A stretch of 64,000 nt of DNA from Nostocoides sp. (GTDB lineage Bacteria; Actinomycetota; Actinomycetes; Actinomycetales; Dermatophilaceae): contig JADJEA010000001.1 in NCBI GenBank assembly GCA_016702415.1, positions 787,001 to 851,000 on the forward strand, in the 5' to 3' direction. Each line of letters starts with the position of its first letter. Position 1 is the stretch's first letter. The position numbers were made by a program, and so were the translations under genes. A model generated the notes under the pieces. The model was not told the origin of the DNA and ran no database searches. It saw nothing but the letters and a program-made list of their open reading frames with translations. This document shows, in pieces, positions 18,031 through 29,072 of the stretch.

Positions 18031-18648
18031 ATGTTGGTGAGTCCGACTGTCGGCGCACCCGGCCTGCTCGCCAAGGCGCGGGGTGGCATCCGTGAAGACC
18101 TGGACGCGGCGATGCGCCGCGACCCTGCGGCGACGTCCCGGCTGGTCGTTCTGTTCACCTCCGCAGGCTTGCACGCCATCTGGCTTCACCGCGTTGCTCA
18201 TGCCCTGTGGGGGAACCGTATGCTGCGCCCCCTCGCCCGCCTGATCGCGTATGTGTCGCGCTCGCTCACCGGGGTCGAGATCCATCCGGGGGCCACGCTC
18301 GGGCGTCGCTTCTTCATCGATCACGGGATGGGTGTGGTGATCGGGGAGACCGCCGAGGTCGGCGAGGACTGCATGCTCTATCACCAGGTCACCCTCGGTG
18401 GGCGGTCGATGGAGCGCGTGAAGCGGCACCCGACTCTCGGTGATCGTGTGACGGTCGGTGCCGGCGCCAAGATCCTCGGCCCCGTGACCGTCGGGGACGA
18501 CGCCCAGATCGGCGCCAACTCGGTGGTGGTCAAGGATGTGCCGGCGGGCGCGATAGCCACTGGCGTTCCGGCGGTCTACCGACTTCCGAAGGCACCGGAC
18601 GAGGAGCCGTATGACGCCCTCTTCCGCGACCCCGCTATCTTCATCTGA
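18031..18648 (+). CDS. cysE: Serine O-acetyltransferase
   Basis: Left-handed beta-helix acetyltransferase of 205 residues that makes O-acetylserine, the substrate of CysK. Landmarks: GVEIHPGATLGRRFFIDHG, VVIGETAEVGEDCMLYHQ, GDRVTVGAGAKILGPVTVG, all hexapeptide-repeat turns, with the catalytic His in FIDHG and in MLYHQVTLGG. The start is ATG 18031, preceded by GAGGTGAC; the frame is open further upstream but that segment is not protein-like. It is the intact partner of the frameshifted cysK 62 bases upstream, and the pair can form the cysteine synthase complex. Confidence 0.93.
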   Translation: MLVSPTVGAPGLLAKARGGIREDLDAAMRRDPAATSRLVVLFTSAGLHAIWLHRVAHALWGNRMLRPLARLIAYVSRSLTGVEIHPGATLGRRFFIDHGMGVVIGETAEVGEDCMLYHQVTLGGRSMERVKRHPTLGDRVTVGAGAKILGPVTVGDDAQIGANSVVVKDVPAGAIATGVPAVYRLPKAPDEEPYDALFRDPAIFI

Positions 18649-18739
18649 GCGGTCGGGCGGCAAACGCGGTCCGGTCCGGGCGGTGACGGGCCTTAAGCAT
18701 GGTCTGGGGCCTCGTCAGGGACAGCACGCGGAGAAAGGC

Positions 18740-19093
18740 CTACGGCAGCTTGCCGGGACCGGGGCCGAAATGGTGCTCCGCGTGGAGCTTCCCGTCCGTC
18801 CCGCGGTGGAGCGTGGGCGGTAGGTCCTCGTCCGTGTCGGTCGAGTCCCCGCCCGACCTGACGTCGCGCAGCTTCTGCGCCGTTGACTTGGCCGCGTCGC
18901 TGACCAGGTCGGCGACGAACGGGGCCGCCTTGGTCTTCGCGGCGTCCGTCGCTTGGCTGACCTTGGTCTGGACCGGGTCACTGGACCAGATCTTGTTTGC
19001 CTGGGTGGCGATCTGCTCGTAGCGTTCCCGGCCCGCCCGGGCACCGAGCACGTAGCCGACCGCGGCTCCGGCGAGGAATGAGAGTTTCGACAT
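18740..19093 (-). CDS. YtxH-like small membrane-anchored protein
   Basis: Protein of 117 residues. The first 20 residues, MSKLSFLAGAAVGYVLGARA, form one Gly/Ala-rich hydrophobic segment typical of YtxH-domain proteins. A helical, Ala/Lys-rich middle (ANKIWSSDPVQTKVSQATDAAKTKAAP) and an acidic, polar tail follow. Such proteins are often stress-linked in other bacteria, but the role is unknown. ATG 19093 has AGGAG seven bases upstream. It ends convergent with cysE, with about 90 bases between them. Confidence 0.75.
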   Translation of the reverse strand: MSKLSFLAGAAVGYVLGARAGRERYEQIATQANKIWSSDPVQTKVSQATDAAKTKAAPFVADLVSDAAKSTAQKLRDVRSGGDSTDTDEDLPPTLHRGTDGKLHAEHHFGPGPGKLP

Positions 19094-19216
19094 GGGGTCT
19101 CCTTTCGGGAGGTCTCGCTCGACCCTAGCCCCGCGGGACGTCCAACGGTCGTCCAAGGACCGGGGGCAGATGGCCCAGGGCTCGGCCCCGCGGCGTCCAC
19201 GACGTGGGCGCTCGCG

Positions 19217-19303
19217 GGAGGGCTCGCATAGTGGCCTAGTGCGGCGGTCTTGAAAACCGCTATGGCGGCAACGTCATCGTGGGTTCGAATCCCACGCCCT
19301 CCG
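19217..19303 (+). tRNA. tRNA-Ser (anticodon TGA)
   Basis: An 87-base class II tRNA with acceptor stem GGAGGGC/GCCCTCC, anticodon stem GCGGT/ACCGC with loop CTTGAAA (anticodon TGA), a long variable arm (ATGGCGGCAACGTCAT), and T-arm GTGGGTTCGAATCCCAC. CCA is not encoded. Its last ten bases begin the tandem repeat described next. Confidence 0.95.
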
Positions 19304-19425
19304 CTCACTTCGTCTCGCGGAGGCCGTAGGACCCACCACGCCCTCCGCTCACTTCGTCTCGCGGAGGCCGTAGGACCCACCACGCCCTCCGCTCACTTCG
19401 TCTCGCGGAGGCCGTTAGTCCCGCC
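19294..19425 (+). repeat. 44-bp tandem repeat, three copies, starting in the tRNA-Ser 3' end
   Basis: Units start at 19294, 19338 and 19382, each opening with acgccctccg, the last ten bases of tRNA-Ser. The first two are identical and the third diverges near its end. Every unit holds cctccgc...gcggagg, a 7-bp stem with a 12-base loop that resembles a terminator. Confidence 0.9.
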
Positions 19426-19677
19426 ACACTTTCCCCCGACACGGGCGGACTCACGGCCGGCGCCCGAGATAGCTGACCGGGGCGGACCATCGGCTACATC
19501 AATGCCCTCGGTCGAAGCCCTGCCGAGCGTGGCGGCGGGGGTGGGGGCGCGGTTGGTGTAGCCGAGGGCCCGGCATACAGGCCGGATGACCGGTCGGGGC
19601 CCCGATCCCGACTACATCGGCGAGCCAGCCCGGGTGGAATCGAGGTGCCTGAATGACGAGACGCGAACCGTGGCCCG
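19426..19677. other. Gap with no recognised gene
   Basis: The stretch after the tandem repeat shows no convincing coding sequence. It includes an inverted pair gccctcgg (19503-19510) / ccgagggc (19562-19569) and one GGCATAC word at 19572. Its position is downstream of the fatty-acyl-CoA ligase on the minus strand. Confidence 0.5.
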
Positions 19678-21309
19678 TCAGCCCAGTCCGAGCTCCTGCG
19701 ACGACACCTGGCGCATTTCGACCTTGCGGACCTTGCCGGTCACGGTCATGGGGAAGTCGTCGACGATCTTGACATAGCGGGAATCTTGTAGTGCGCCAGA
19801 TTCCCGGTGCAGAAGGCCCGCAACGATTCCGCGGTGAGGGGCTCGGCGCCATCGTGCATCCGGATCCACGCGCACAACTCTTCGCCGTACTTCTCGTCGG
19901 GGACGCCGATGACCTGCGCGTCCACGATGTCGGGGTGTAGAGAAACTCCTCGATCTCGCGGGGATAGATGTTCTCCCCGCCGCGGATGACCATGTCCTTG
20001 ATGCGGCCGGTGATGCGCACGTAGCCGTCCGGGTCCATCACGGCCAGATCGCCCGTGCGCATCCATCCGTCGACGATGGCCTCGGCGGTCTTGTCGGGCT
20101 CATCCCAATACCCGATCATGACCGAATAGCCCTTGGTGCAGAATTCCCCGGGCTCGCCACGTTTGAGGGTCTCCCCGGTCAGTGGGTCGGCGACGCGGAT
20201 CTCCAGGTGCGGGCAGACGCGCCCGACGGTTCCCACCTTGTGGTCGAAGCCGTCGTCCGTGCGCGTCTGGGTCGACACGGGCGAGGTCTCGGTCATCCCG
20301 TAGCAGATCGTCATCTCCTCGATGCCCGCCGCGATGAGCTTCTTCATCAACTCGGCCGGACATGGGGAGCCCGCCATGATCCCCGTCCGGACGCTGGACA
20401 GGTCGTATGCCGCGAAGTCCGGCAGGGCCCATTCGGCGATGAACATCGTCGGCACGCCATACAGCGATGTGCACTTCTCGGCCTGGACCGCAGCAAGGGT
20501 CTTGGCGGGATCGAAGCCGGGGGCCGGAATGACCATGCAGGCGCCGTGGCTGGTCGCCGCGAGATTGCCCATAACCATGCCGAAACAGTGGTAGAAGGGA
20601 ACGGGAATACAGATCCGGTCGACCTCGGTGTAGCGGCAGATCTCCCCGACGAGGAAGCCGTTGTTGAGGATGTTGAGATGCGACAGCGTGGCGCCCTTGG
20701 GGAATCCCGTGGTCCCGGACGTGTATTGGATGTTGATGGCGTCGTCCGCCGACAGCCCGTCGGCGATGGCCTGGACGGCCTCTGGCTCGACCCCAGCGCT
20801 GCGCGCCACGAACTCGTCCCACCCGGGAGTCCCGAAATAGACGACCTCGCGCAGGTCGGCGCAGTCGCCGCGCACCTGTTCGATCATTCCGGCGTAGTTG
20901 CTCGTCTTGAACTGCTCGACCGCAACCAGAAGCGCCACCCCGGACTGCTTGAGCACGAACTGCAACTCATGGGTCCGATAGGCCGGGTTGATGTTGACGG
21001 ATGAGCCCCACCTTCGCGGTGGCGTACTGCACGACCGTCCACTGAGCCATATTAGGTGCCCAGATGCCCACGCGCTCGCCAACCGTGAATCCCGACGCGA
21101 CCAGCGCCCGGGCGACCTTGTCGACCTCGGCGGCGAACTCGGCATACGTCCAGCGGATGCCTTTGCTCACAGTCCACGGGGGCGTCGCGGTCGCCGTGAG
21201 CGGCGACCGTCGCGTCGAGGTTGGCGGAGATGGTCGCGGTCAGCAGTGGCGGGCTCGTCTCCCCGACCGCGTGCGCGAGTGTGGTGTCGTCATCGACAGT
21301 CACGGACAT
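19678..21309 (-). pseudogene. fadD: Fatty-acyl-CoA ligase (AMP-binding), frameshifted
   Basis: ANL-superfamily enzyme activating a carboxylic acid to its CoA thioester through an adenylate. ATG 21309 has AGGAGGATCG in front. Reading across several frames gives about 543 residues: the P-loop YTSGTTGFPKG (in the part from 20750), YGMTETSPVS, the core GEFCTKGYSVMIGYWDEPDKT, WMRTGDLAVMDPDGYVRITGRIKDMVIRGGENIYP in pieces, and the C-terminal MTVTGKVRKVEMR with the catalytic Lys. Frame changes lie near 21160, 21000, 19935 and 19785. Medium or long-chain fatty acids are likely substrates by family; specificity is not visible. All domains are present. Confidence 0.85.
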
Positions 21310-21378
21310 CGATCCTCCTGGCTTCGGTGGGTTGTCACCAGCCTGCCACGTCGAGCCCGATGCGGCGAGGGGGGTGAC

Positions 21379-24300
21379 TCAGGGCAGCGCCGACAGGGCC
21401 GCGGTGAGAGCCCGGCGGTAGGCCGAGACGTTGGCGAGCTTGGACCCGCTCAGCCACGGACGAGGTCGGGCAGGGCCGCCAGCGCGATAACCGCGTCCGC
21501 GTTCCGAGGGGTCAGGGCTGCCGTGGCCCGGGCGAGGGCGCGACATACTCCTCGATCAGGGCGCTCCACGCGACGCACCTCGGCGCGACCGAAGGGGTCC
21601 AGACGCGTCCCACGGGGCGGCGCGCGGCATACAACGCGGTGAAGGCGGGCTTGGCCACCTCCGCCGGGACGGCGACCTTGGACCTCACCCCCAGGGCGCG
21701 CAGCATGGGCGGGTGCAGCTGGAAGGCGTATGCCGCGTTCGCCCCGAACTGGGCGCGGACGGCGTCGTCCAGCGCAGGGTCGAGGCTCAGGCGCGCGACC
21801 TCGTATTCGTCCTTGTAGGCCATCAGCTTGTGGAGGTGGCGCGCGACCGTCCCAGTCAGGGCGGCGGCTCGCTCGGGGGCTGCATCGCTCCCGCGCCGGT
21901 GGACCTCGCCGAGGTGTCTGATGAACCGGCGCGCATAGTCGGCGTCCTGATAGGCGATGAGATCGTCAGTCAGCCGCACCACCAGCGCCCCGAGTTCGCC
22001 GTCCGTGGGGGCCCGCTGCCCGCCACCAGTCGGTATGCCGCGCCCCTCCCCGAGGAGGATCACTCGCCGCCTCGTGGGCGACCAGGGCGGGGGAGGTGGG
22101 GTCCGCGGCATACGCCCGCCCCCACCGGAAGGCCTGGATGTTGGCAGCGACGGCGACACCGTTCTGGGCCAAGGCCTCCTCGAGATGCGTTGGATCGATC
22201 GGCCAGGCACCGAGTTGGGTCGCGACCCCGAGGAGGAAGGTGTTGGCGAGTTGGTCGTTGCCGAAGAACCGCTCGGTCAGGGCTCGCGCGTCGAGGAAAA
22301 GACTCTCGGGCAGAACGCGATCGGCGATTGCGTCGCGCAGGGCGCCGACGTCGGGGAAGGCTGCGGCCGGGTCGGCGATCATCATTCCCGTGGGGGTCTT
22401 CGTCGTCGAGATGATGCCAAGGGTGGCTTGACGATTCGTCAATTCAAGATTGACAGGGTCGGCCGCGACGAGGAGATCCGCACCGAGATAGACCCCGCAC
22501 TCGCCGGGCTCGATCTTGTTGCTCCCGGCGAAGGCGGTGTGGTGCAGGCGCAGGTCGGAGACGACGGCGTAGGCCTTCTGGGACAGGCCCATTGGTCGAG
22601 CCCGCGCACGCTGGAGACCGGCATTCGTCGCGCCCACGGCCAGGGACCTGGGCGGTGGTGACGATTCCGGTCCCGCCGATGCCCATCAGGCGGATGCCGA
22701 TCGGCCACCGGTGTTCGCGCTCAACGGGTTCCGGCAGGTCCGACGGATCCGGCGCGGAGGAGAGGCTCGTGGCCGTGCGGGCGGAGGTCGCGGGCGTGAC
22801 GGCGAGGAAGGACGGGCAGTCCCCGTCGAAGCACGAGTAGTCCTGATTGCACGACGCCTGGTGGATCCGCGTCTTGCGGCCGAACGGGGTGTCGACCGGT
22901 TGGACGGACAGGCAGTTCGACGTGCGCGCGCAGTCACCGCATCCCTCGCAGACCCGCTCGTTGATGAAGGCCCGCAACGCCGGCGCGGCCACCAGTCCGC
23001 GTTTCCGCTTGCGCCGCAACTCGGTTGCGCACTCCTGCTCGTGGATGACGGCGGTGACGCCGGGAATCGCCGCGAGGTCGGCCAGGACGTCGGTCAATTC
23101 GTCCCGGTGACGCACGGTCACGCCACCGGGAAGGGACACTCCGCGATAGTCCGACGGATCATCGGTCGTCACGACCACCTGGACGACCCCCCCGGCGAGG
23201 AGGTCGGCGGCGAGGGCGGGAATCGCATACCACCGACGATGTCTTGGCCCCGGTCATCGCAACCGCACCGTTGTAGAGGAGGCGATAGGTGACATTGCTG
23301 CGGCGGCGACGCTCGCCTCGGACGGCGAGGCTGCCGGAGTGGTGGTAGGTGCCGTCCCGATGTTCTGGACGAGATGAGTTTGGGGAGACGAACGGCTGTA
23401 TGCCGATCCACGCCGCGCCCTCGCCGCCCATCTGGAGTGAAGCCGACGACATCCCCACCTGCTCGGGGCCATGAAGACGACGAGGGTGTGGCAGCCGATA
23501 CCGGCGGCGACGAGGCTGCCCGACGGCGTGCGCGTCGAGCGGTTGTGCGGCAGCCGGAGCAGAAATAGGCACGCGCCGGGCCGTCGGGGTCGCGGAAGAG
23601 AAAGGCGTCGGTGTGTCTCGTCCTGCTTTCGGCTCATCCAGTCCCGGGCGGCTTGCAGGCCGACCCTGTCGGCCAAGAGGGGGCGAGCGCGGTGGCGATG
23701 ACCTGGGGGGAGGTCGGCATACGACCGAGGAAGAGGGGGCGGTCGTCGGGGCCGGTCTTGCCCCAGACGTCGGGAGCGCCCGGGCGGCCGTAAGAGGATC
23801 GAGCGGATCGCGGTCTCGACGAACGGGCGCTTCTCCTCGACGACGACGAGATCGGTCCGGCCCAGCTGCGAACTCCCGGATCTGAGTCGGGTCGAGCGGC
23901 TGACCATGCCGAGTTTGAGCAGCCGTTGCCGCTGCCCCAACGACTCCGACGTCACCCCGAGGTGCCCCAGGGCCTCCTGCAGGTCACGAATGTCAGCCCG
24001 CCGCGACGACCGAGGCGGGCGCGCGGATCGCCGGAGACCTCGTTGAGCCCGTTGGCGACGGCATAGCGGCGGGCCAGCTCCGGCGAGCGCCGACCAGGCT
24101 CTCCTCGAGTTGACCCCAGCACCGGCTGGAGGAACCGCGCGGTCACCCGGTGGACACAGGCCGTCCGGCGATCTCGTTGTCCGGCAGAACTATTGGTCCA
24201 AGACCGCGTATGTCGCAGGCGGGTGCCTCTTGACCGCGGATCGCGAGATCGGGGATGGCGCGATGTGGCGTGAGGTCGACGGTCGCGACCCCGTCCACGA

Positions 24301-25056
24301 CATTGGTCGCGAGCTTCAGGCCGCTCCAGAGGCCGCAGAACCGCGACAAGGCGATGCCGTGCAATCCGAGCCGAAGGATGTCCGCGGGGTCGGCGGGGGA
24401 GAGGATCGGCATACCCAACTCCGCCAGGGCGATCTCGGACGCGCTCGGGACCGTCGAGGATTTCGCCGTCGCGTCGTCGCCGACCAGGGCAAGGACCCCA
24501 CCGGTAGGCGAAGCGCCCCCGAGACTGCCGTGGCGCAGCGCGTCTGGTGGCGCGATCGAGGCCGGGGGGGCCCTGCCCGTACCTGCCAGGATCCCGACGA
24601 CCCCCTCCGCGCGCCGACTTCGGCCAACGTCGAGACGAGTTGGGAGCCGAGGACCGCGTTGGCGGCGAGCTCCTCGTTGACGGCGGGGCGGACGACGATC
24701 TGCCTCGCGTCGAGAACTATCCTTCTGCCGCACAGGAGTTCTTTGTCGTATCCACCGAGCGGGGAGCCCTCGTAGCCGGAGATAAGGACTGCCGTCCGCG
24801 CCCCGGCCGCGTCATCCGCGCGGCGCTGGTCGAGCGGGAGGCGGACGAGCGCCTGAAGACCCGAGAGGAGGATCTCGCCAGTGGTGGCGGCATACCGGTC
24901 GGCGAGAGCGAAGGTGCGCCCTGCGGGTGCGGTCATCCAAGCCCCCTCGGTCGGCGCGGTGGTCGGGTCAGCGTTGTGGTCAACGCTGCCTGACCAACTC
25001 TGCCTGACCAACTCTGCCACGCGGGCTCCCAGCGCGACACGGCTCGGATCTGTCAT
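21379..25056 (-). pseudogene. Indolepyruvate:ferredoxin oxidoreductase (fused alpha-beta), heavily frameshifted
   Basis: Reconstructed at about 1,220 residues, the size of the fused single-chain type. It converts aryl or branched 2-oxoacids to acyl-CoA with TPP and Fe-S clusters. In order: N-terminal segment YAATTGEILLSGLQALVRLP and LISGYEGSPLGGYDKEL (TPP/PYR domain, about 24,900); LARRYAVANGLNEVSGDPRARLG (24,060); VEEKRPFVETAIRSIL (23,840); GSLVAAGIGCHTLVVF (23,490); ferredoxin motif CEGCGDCARTSNC (22,930); IGIRLMGIGGTGIVTT (gamma domain, 22,680); and C-terminal ANVSAYRRALTAALSALP. At least eight frame changes are needed. ATG 25056 or 24936 may be the start. Nothing is missing, so indel error is likely. 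Confidence 0.85.
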
Positions 25057-25140
25057 GGGTCGACCGTCGGGCGGCCGGGTTGCCCCACCCCCCTTTCCGG
25101 GCGACGCAGCGGCCAGGCTAGCGTTGGGTGGACTGGGGAG

Positions 25141-26107
25141 ATGCCGTCGAGCCGTATGCCGCGCCGCGCCGTCGTGGTCGGCGCCGCCCCGGGATTGAGC
25201 GCCTGTGCCCGGGTCGCGCCAACCACGGTTGAGCCGACCGGTTCCATCGGGCGGCAGCTCCCTCGGGAGGCGACCACATCGCCCGCCGAGCGACCCTCCG
25301 GTACGCCCACCCACTCGCCGGCACGGCGGGGCTCTGCCTCATCCGCCCACGGGTCCGGCCGAAGGCGGTGTCCATACCGGCACGATCGGCCATCGTCGCG
25401 CGCTTCGCCGGGCGCGTACCCCCATCCAGTGGAGTGAGACCGCCACGGGTGTCGTCCGGCGCCTCGACTCCGGGCGCGATGCCGTCGCTCGCACCCTCGA
25501 TCCAGGTGCGGGCGGTGGCCCCTATCCCGGAGCGCCGGGAATGGGGTCGACGCCGACCTGTCGCGCGTCCTTCGTCGTCACCAGGCTCGGGCGACCTTCT
25601 TCGTCAACGAGCCGCTGGGCGCGCGCCAACCCGCGCGCCTTCCGAGGCTCGCCGAGGATCCCCTGTTCGAGATCGCCAACGGCACGCGGCACCTACCACT
25701 GTCGGTCACGGGCCCGATCGGCATACGGCGAACCGGGAACGCGCAATCCCGGCGGGTCTACGACGGAGATCGCGGGAAGGCGCCTACCTCGCCGCGAGGC
25801 TGGGTCGGCGGCTTAGCGTGGTTCCGCGGGGGGACAGCGTTCTACGACGAGGTCGCGGTCGCGATCTGCGAGGAGATGGGGGGAGCGGGTGATCTGGCTT
25901 CGTGGTCAACGGCGACGCCGGGACGGACGCGTTCTCCGCCGGCAGATCGGTCGCCCAGCTCGCGACCGCGCGAGCGGAGCGCGACATCGTCATCTCGCAC
26001 GCCAATCGTCCCGAGCACGCCACCGCGGGAGGGGTACCGCGGGCCTGCCCGCCCTGCTCGCCCGACTCCGGGCGGTCACTCTGTCCGGCCACCTCCGTCC
26101 GGCCTGA
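25141..26107 (+). pseudogene. Polysaccharide deacetylase lipoprotein, frameshifted
   Basis: A NodB-type carbohydrate esterase that would remove acetyl groups from cell-surface polysaccharide. Across frames: a signal MPRRAVVVGAAPGLSAC with a lipobox-like end; VALTLDACGGGP around 25,490 (needs small corrections; the metal-binding Asp motif); ATFFVNEPLG near 25,590; FEIANGTRHLPLS near 25,680 (usually EIANHT, the metal-binding His); WFRGGTAFYDEVAVAICEEMG near 25,830; GDIVISHANRP near 25,990; and a C-terminal LSGHLRPA. At least five frame shifts occur. It precedes the radical SAM gene on the same strand by about 80 bases. The lipoprotein start could be 25141 or 25156. Confidence 0.72.
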
Positions 26108-26186
26108 CAGCGCGCTCGTCCGGGATACCGCTTCCATAAGCCCTGGGGCCGATTCGATCCGCGAAGGCATCGGCGTAGCGTGACCG

Positions 26187-27396
26187 GTGACCACGTCCCC
26201 GTCTCAGCCCCGCACCGACCCGCCCCAGGACCCTCGCACTTGTCACCCCACCGCCCACCGAGCGCAGCCCGATCGATTTCGGCCATTAGCCCGTGCTCGT
26301 CTTCTGGGAGGTGACCCGCGCCTGCCAACTCCCGCCTGCTCGCACTGCCGGGCCAGTGCCCAGGCCCCCCTCTCCCGGGCGAGCTGACGCATGCCGAGGG
26401 TCTCGACCTCATCGAGCAGGTCGCGGGCTTGTGGCCCTACCCGACCTCGTCCTCACCGGGGCGATTGTCTGCTGCACGGACATCTGGGACCCGGTCGATG
26501 CGGCGGTGGCGCGCCGGCACTACCGACGGCGCTGTCTCCGAGCGTCACGCCGCAGTTGACGCCGGCGACAATCGACCGCATCGTGGCGAGTGGGGTCAAG
26601 GCCGTCTCCATCAGCCTCGACGGGTGCCGCCCGGAGACGCACGACGGGGTCCGCGGCATACCCGGTCATTTCGCCGAGACGATCCCGGCTATCCGCGCGC
26701 TTGCCAGCGCCGGCTTGACGGTCCAGATCACGACCGTGATGGCGGCCAACGTCGCCAGGAGCTCGCCGACGTCGCCCGGCCCGTCCGCGACACCGGCGCG
26801 CACACGTCTGGGAGGGTCTTCTTCCTCGTCCACGTCGGTCGCGGCGTTGCCGAAGGCGCCATCACTCCCAGGACCACGAGGACGTGTCAATTCCTGTATG
26901 ACGCGAGCCGCTACGGCTTCATCGTCAGGACCGTGGAGGCCCCGTTCTTCCGCCGGGGTCGCCTGGCGCAACAGGAGGCCGGGCGGCGCCCGGAGACGCC
27001 GACCGGTGTCGCCCTCGGGGATCGCCTGCGCGTCGCGCTCCTGGGACCGGCGGAGAGGGACGCGGGCGCAGACCGCACGCAGGAGAGACGGCAAGGATCG
27101 TCGTTTGTCGCGTATGACGGGACCGTCACCCCCCGCCAGCTTTACTCTCCCCCTCGTGACCTCGGTCGGTCCGCTCCCGACCGCTCGCGGGAGATCTACC
27201 GGGAAACCCCCCCGTCCTCCAACGCTTTAGATCCGGGAGGCTCCTTCACCGGCCGCTGCGGTGCGTCAGGCGTGTTATGCCGACCTCTGCGGGGGTCCAG
27301 AGGCGAGGGCGTATGCCACACCGGCAACCCGCTGGCCGAGGATCCCGCCTGCGCATTCATCCCCGCGGGGTGCCACAACGACGTGATGCGGCCTGA
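26187..27396 (+). pseudogene. Radical SAM/SPASM protein (TIGR04053-like), frameshifted
   Basis: Reading across frames gives VLVFWEVTRACQLA followed by the SAM-cluster cysteines (intended CRHCRASA; here disrupted by indels at 26,335), LTGGD near 26,455, TPQLTPATIDRIVASGVKAVSISLDG (26,560-26,630), VFFLVHVGRG (26,815) and a cysteine-rich C-terminal region with GRCG, CGGSRARA-like and LAEDPACAFIP, the SPASM-type auxiliary cluster end. This order fits the TIGR04053 family as I know it; its substrate is unsettled and heme- or peptide-related roles have been suggested. GTG 26187 is a likely start. Frame changes are numerous. Confidence 0.75.
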
Positions 27397-29072
27397 GCGG
27401 CACCGGAACGGCGTCAACCGCCAAGAATCACCGGACGACCCCACCTCCGGGGAGCCAAGTCACGTCGAGAGTGACCCGAGCAGGTTTCGCCGCCGAGCGG
27501 AATCACCTCGCCGCGAGCGAATCCGTGCCGGGCAGCAGACCGCGCATACCGTCGGGGTCCACGGCCCGACCGGCGACCAGCCTGTCCAGGCCGGTCGCGT
27601 CGATACCGTATGCCGCCGCCGTGGCCCACCACCGCGACCTTGCCGCCCTCCCGGCATCCCCGCTCGATCAGTGGGGTCGACATGGAACACCCGGCCGTGG
27701 TGCGACAGGAGGGACGCGCAATTACTCGAGATGAGAATCGATCGTGTCCTCCTGACGTAGTGTGGAGCATTGCCGAACTGACGACAACATCGAGGTCCCC
27801 CCACCTCGTAGAGCCACGCCTTCGCGTGAATCGGAGGCGGGCAGGCGGGACGCCCCACAATCCCGAGCCAAGTCGATCAGGACGGCGGTGCCATCGGCCC
27901 CGGTCACCTGGGCGGTTGGGGAGCGCTTACCGGAAGTCGTCGGGTCAGGGGTGCCAGGGCTTGCACCGAGGTCGCGCACTCAGGCGCCAGGAGCGAGGCC
28001 CGCGGCGGCGAGCCAGCGGCATACCGTTGCCACCGTGCGGTCCCCGGCGCGTAGGACCCCAACATCGCATCCCACTCCCGCATGCCAGGGGAAGTCGACG
28101 CCGTCGGGGGGATCGAGTCGGGGGAGTCACGCAAGCGAGCCTATATGAGAAATGGTTCTCACTTGATGAGTGACTGGGGCCTTCGGCCCATCAGACTTGG
28201 GAGGCGGCCCGCGAGGACGGGGGACACCATCGCCGACAAGGTCCGCGAGGGGCGACCGTGCGCGTCCGGTCAGGGCGAGGATGAGGGCCTCGGCTTACCC
28301 TGGACGAGGGCACGTCCCCCAGCGTCAGCCCCTCTCCAGGTAATTCGACGACGAGCCGCAGTCCTCCATCCCGCCGCCGCCGGGACCGAACCCCCGCGCC
28401 GCTGCGGGCGAGGAGGTGCAGCACATCGCGGAGGTCGTCGGCGGCATACCGCATTGTGCGCGAGGCCGAGCGGTTGGCGGGATGTCCTGGCTGCTGTACC
28501 AGACGTCGGCGAGTTGGAAGTAGCCGTGCCGCCCGGCGGCACATGGTAAGCGGCGGTGCGCGCGCTCGGTCAGGACCCGAGGCAGGTCGTCGCCAGGCGG
28601 GCGAGTACCCGTCCCGCGGGCGAGTGGGCGTCGTTGGCGGCGTCGAAGGTCGCCGCGGGCGCGGAGCATCGCCAGGGCGAAGCGCGGCAGCGTCACCGTG
28701 CAGCGGCACCAACGAGGTGGCCGAGCACGTCGCCGGACCGACCACCGGCCGCACAGACTCCGGGTGAAACCTTGGGCAAGCTGGGCCGAGGTGAGCTCGG
28801 CACCGATAGCTGCGATGTCGCGCCGGAGCGCGGCGGTGCGGGGTCGAAGACTCTTGTGCGTCCTGGGGTGACGTCATGCCGCGGAGTCTAGGAGCCGGGC
28901 GCGGCTGGTGGGTTGGCACGGTGGTGCTCGTGTGGGTGCCGGGCGTGCGGCGGGGTGTCGCTGGTCGCCGATCGCCATGTGAACTCGACAGCCACCGGTC
29001 GACCCGGTGCCGCACCGCCCGCTCACGACCCGGTGTCGAGAGATCACGGATTGGCTGCCGCAGAACGGTTTC
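27397..29072 (-). other. Unresolved coding stretch (minus-strand fragments)
   Basis: Minus-strand sequence reads like damaged protein-coding DNA but I cannot name a family. From 28,878 downward: ATG with a possible LRRDIAAIGAELTSAQLAQG segment, then LPRFALAMLRARGDL, GYFQLADVWYSSQDIPP (about 28,510) and RYAADDLRDVLHLLARSG (28,445). From 28,125 downward a second unit: GVDFPWHAGVGCDVGVL or MREWDAMLGSYAPGTARWQRYAAG (frame uncertain), VTGADGTAVLIDLARDCGAS (27,880), DLDVVVSSAMLH (27,790), GRVFHVDPTDRAGMP (27,680) and YGIDATGLDRLVAGRAVDPDGM (27,610). The two units are separated by a Zur/Fur-like inverted repeat at 28146. Region 28,880-29,072 shows nothing convincing. Confidence 0.35.
28146..28161. 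promoter_or_regulatory. Fur/Zur-like inverted repeat
   Basis: TGAGAAATGGTTCTCA is an inverted repeat (TGAGAA/TTCTCA) in an AT-rich island (ctatatgagaaatggttctcacttgatgag). Actinobacterial Zur boxes are typically 15-bp 7-1-7 palindromes of this type; this copy is one base longer in an A-run, which could be an indel. It sits just upstream of the minus-strand unit starting near 28,125. Confidence 0.5.

Noticed and set aside
19294..19425. CRISPR array
   Set aside because: The three units are directly abutting 44-bp copies with no unique spacers and derive from a tRNA end.
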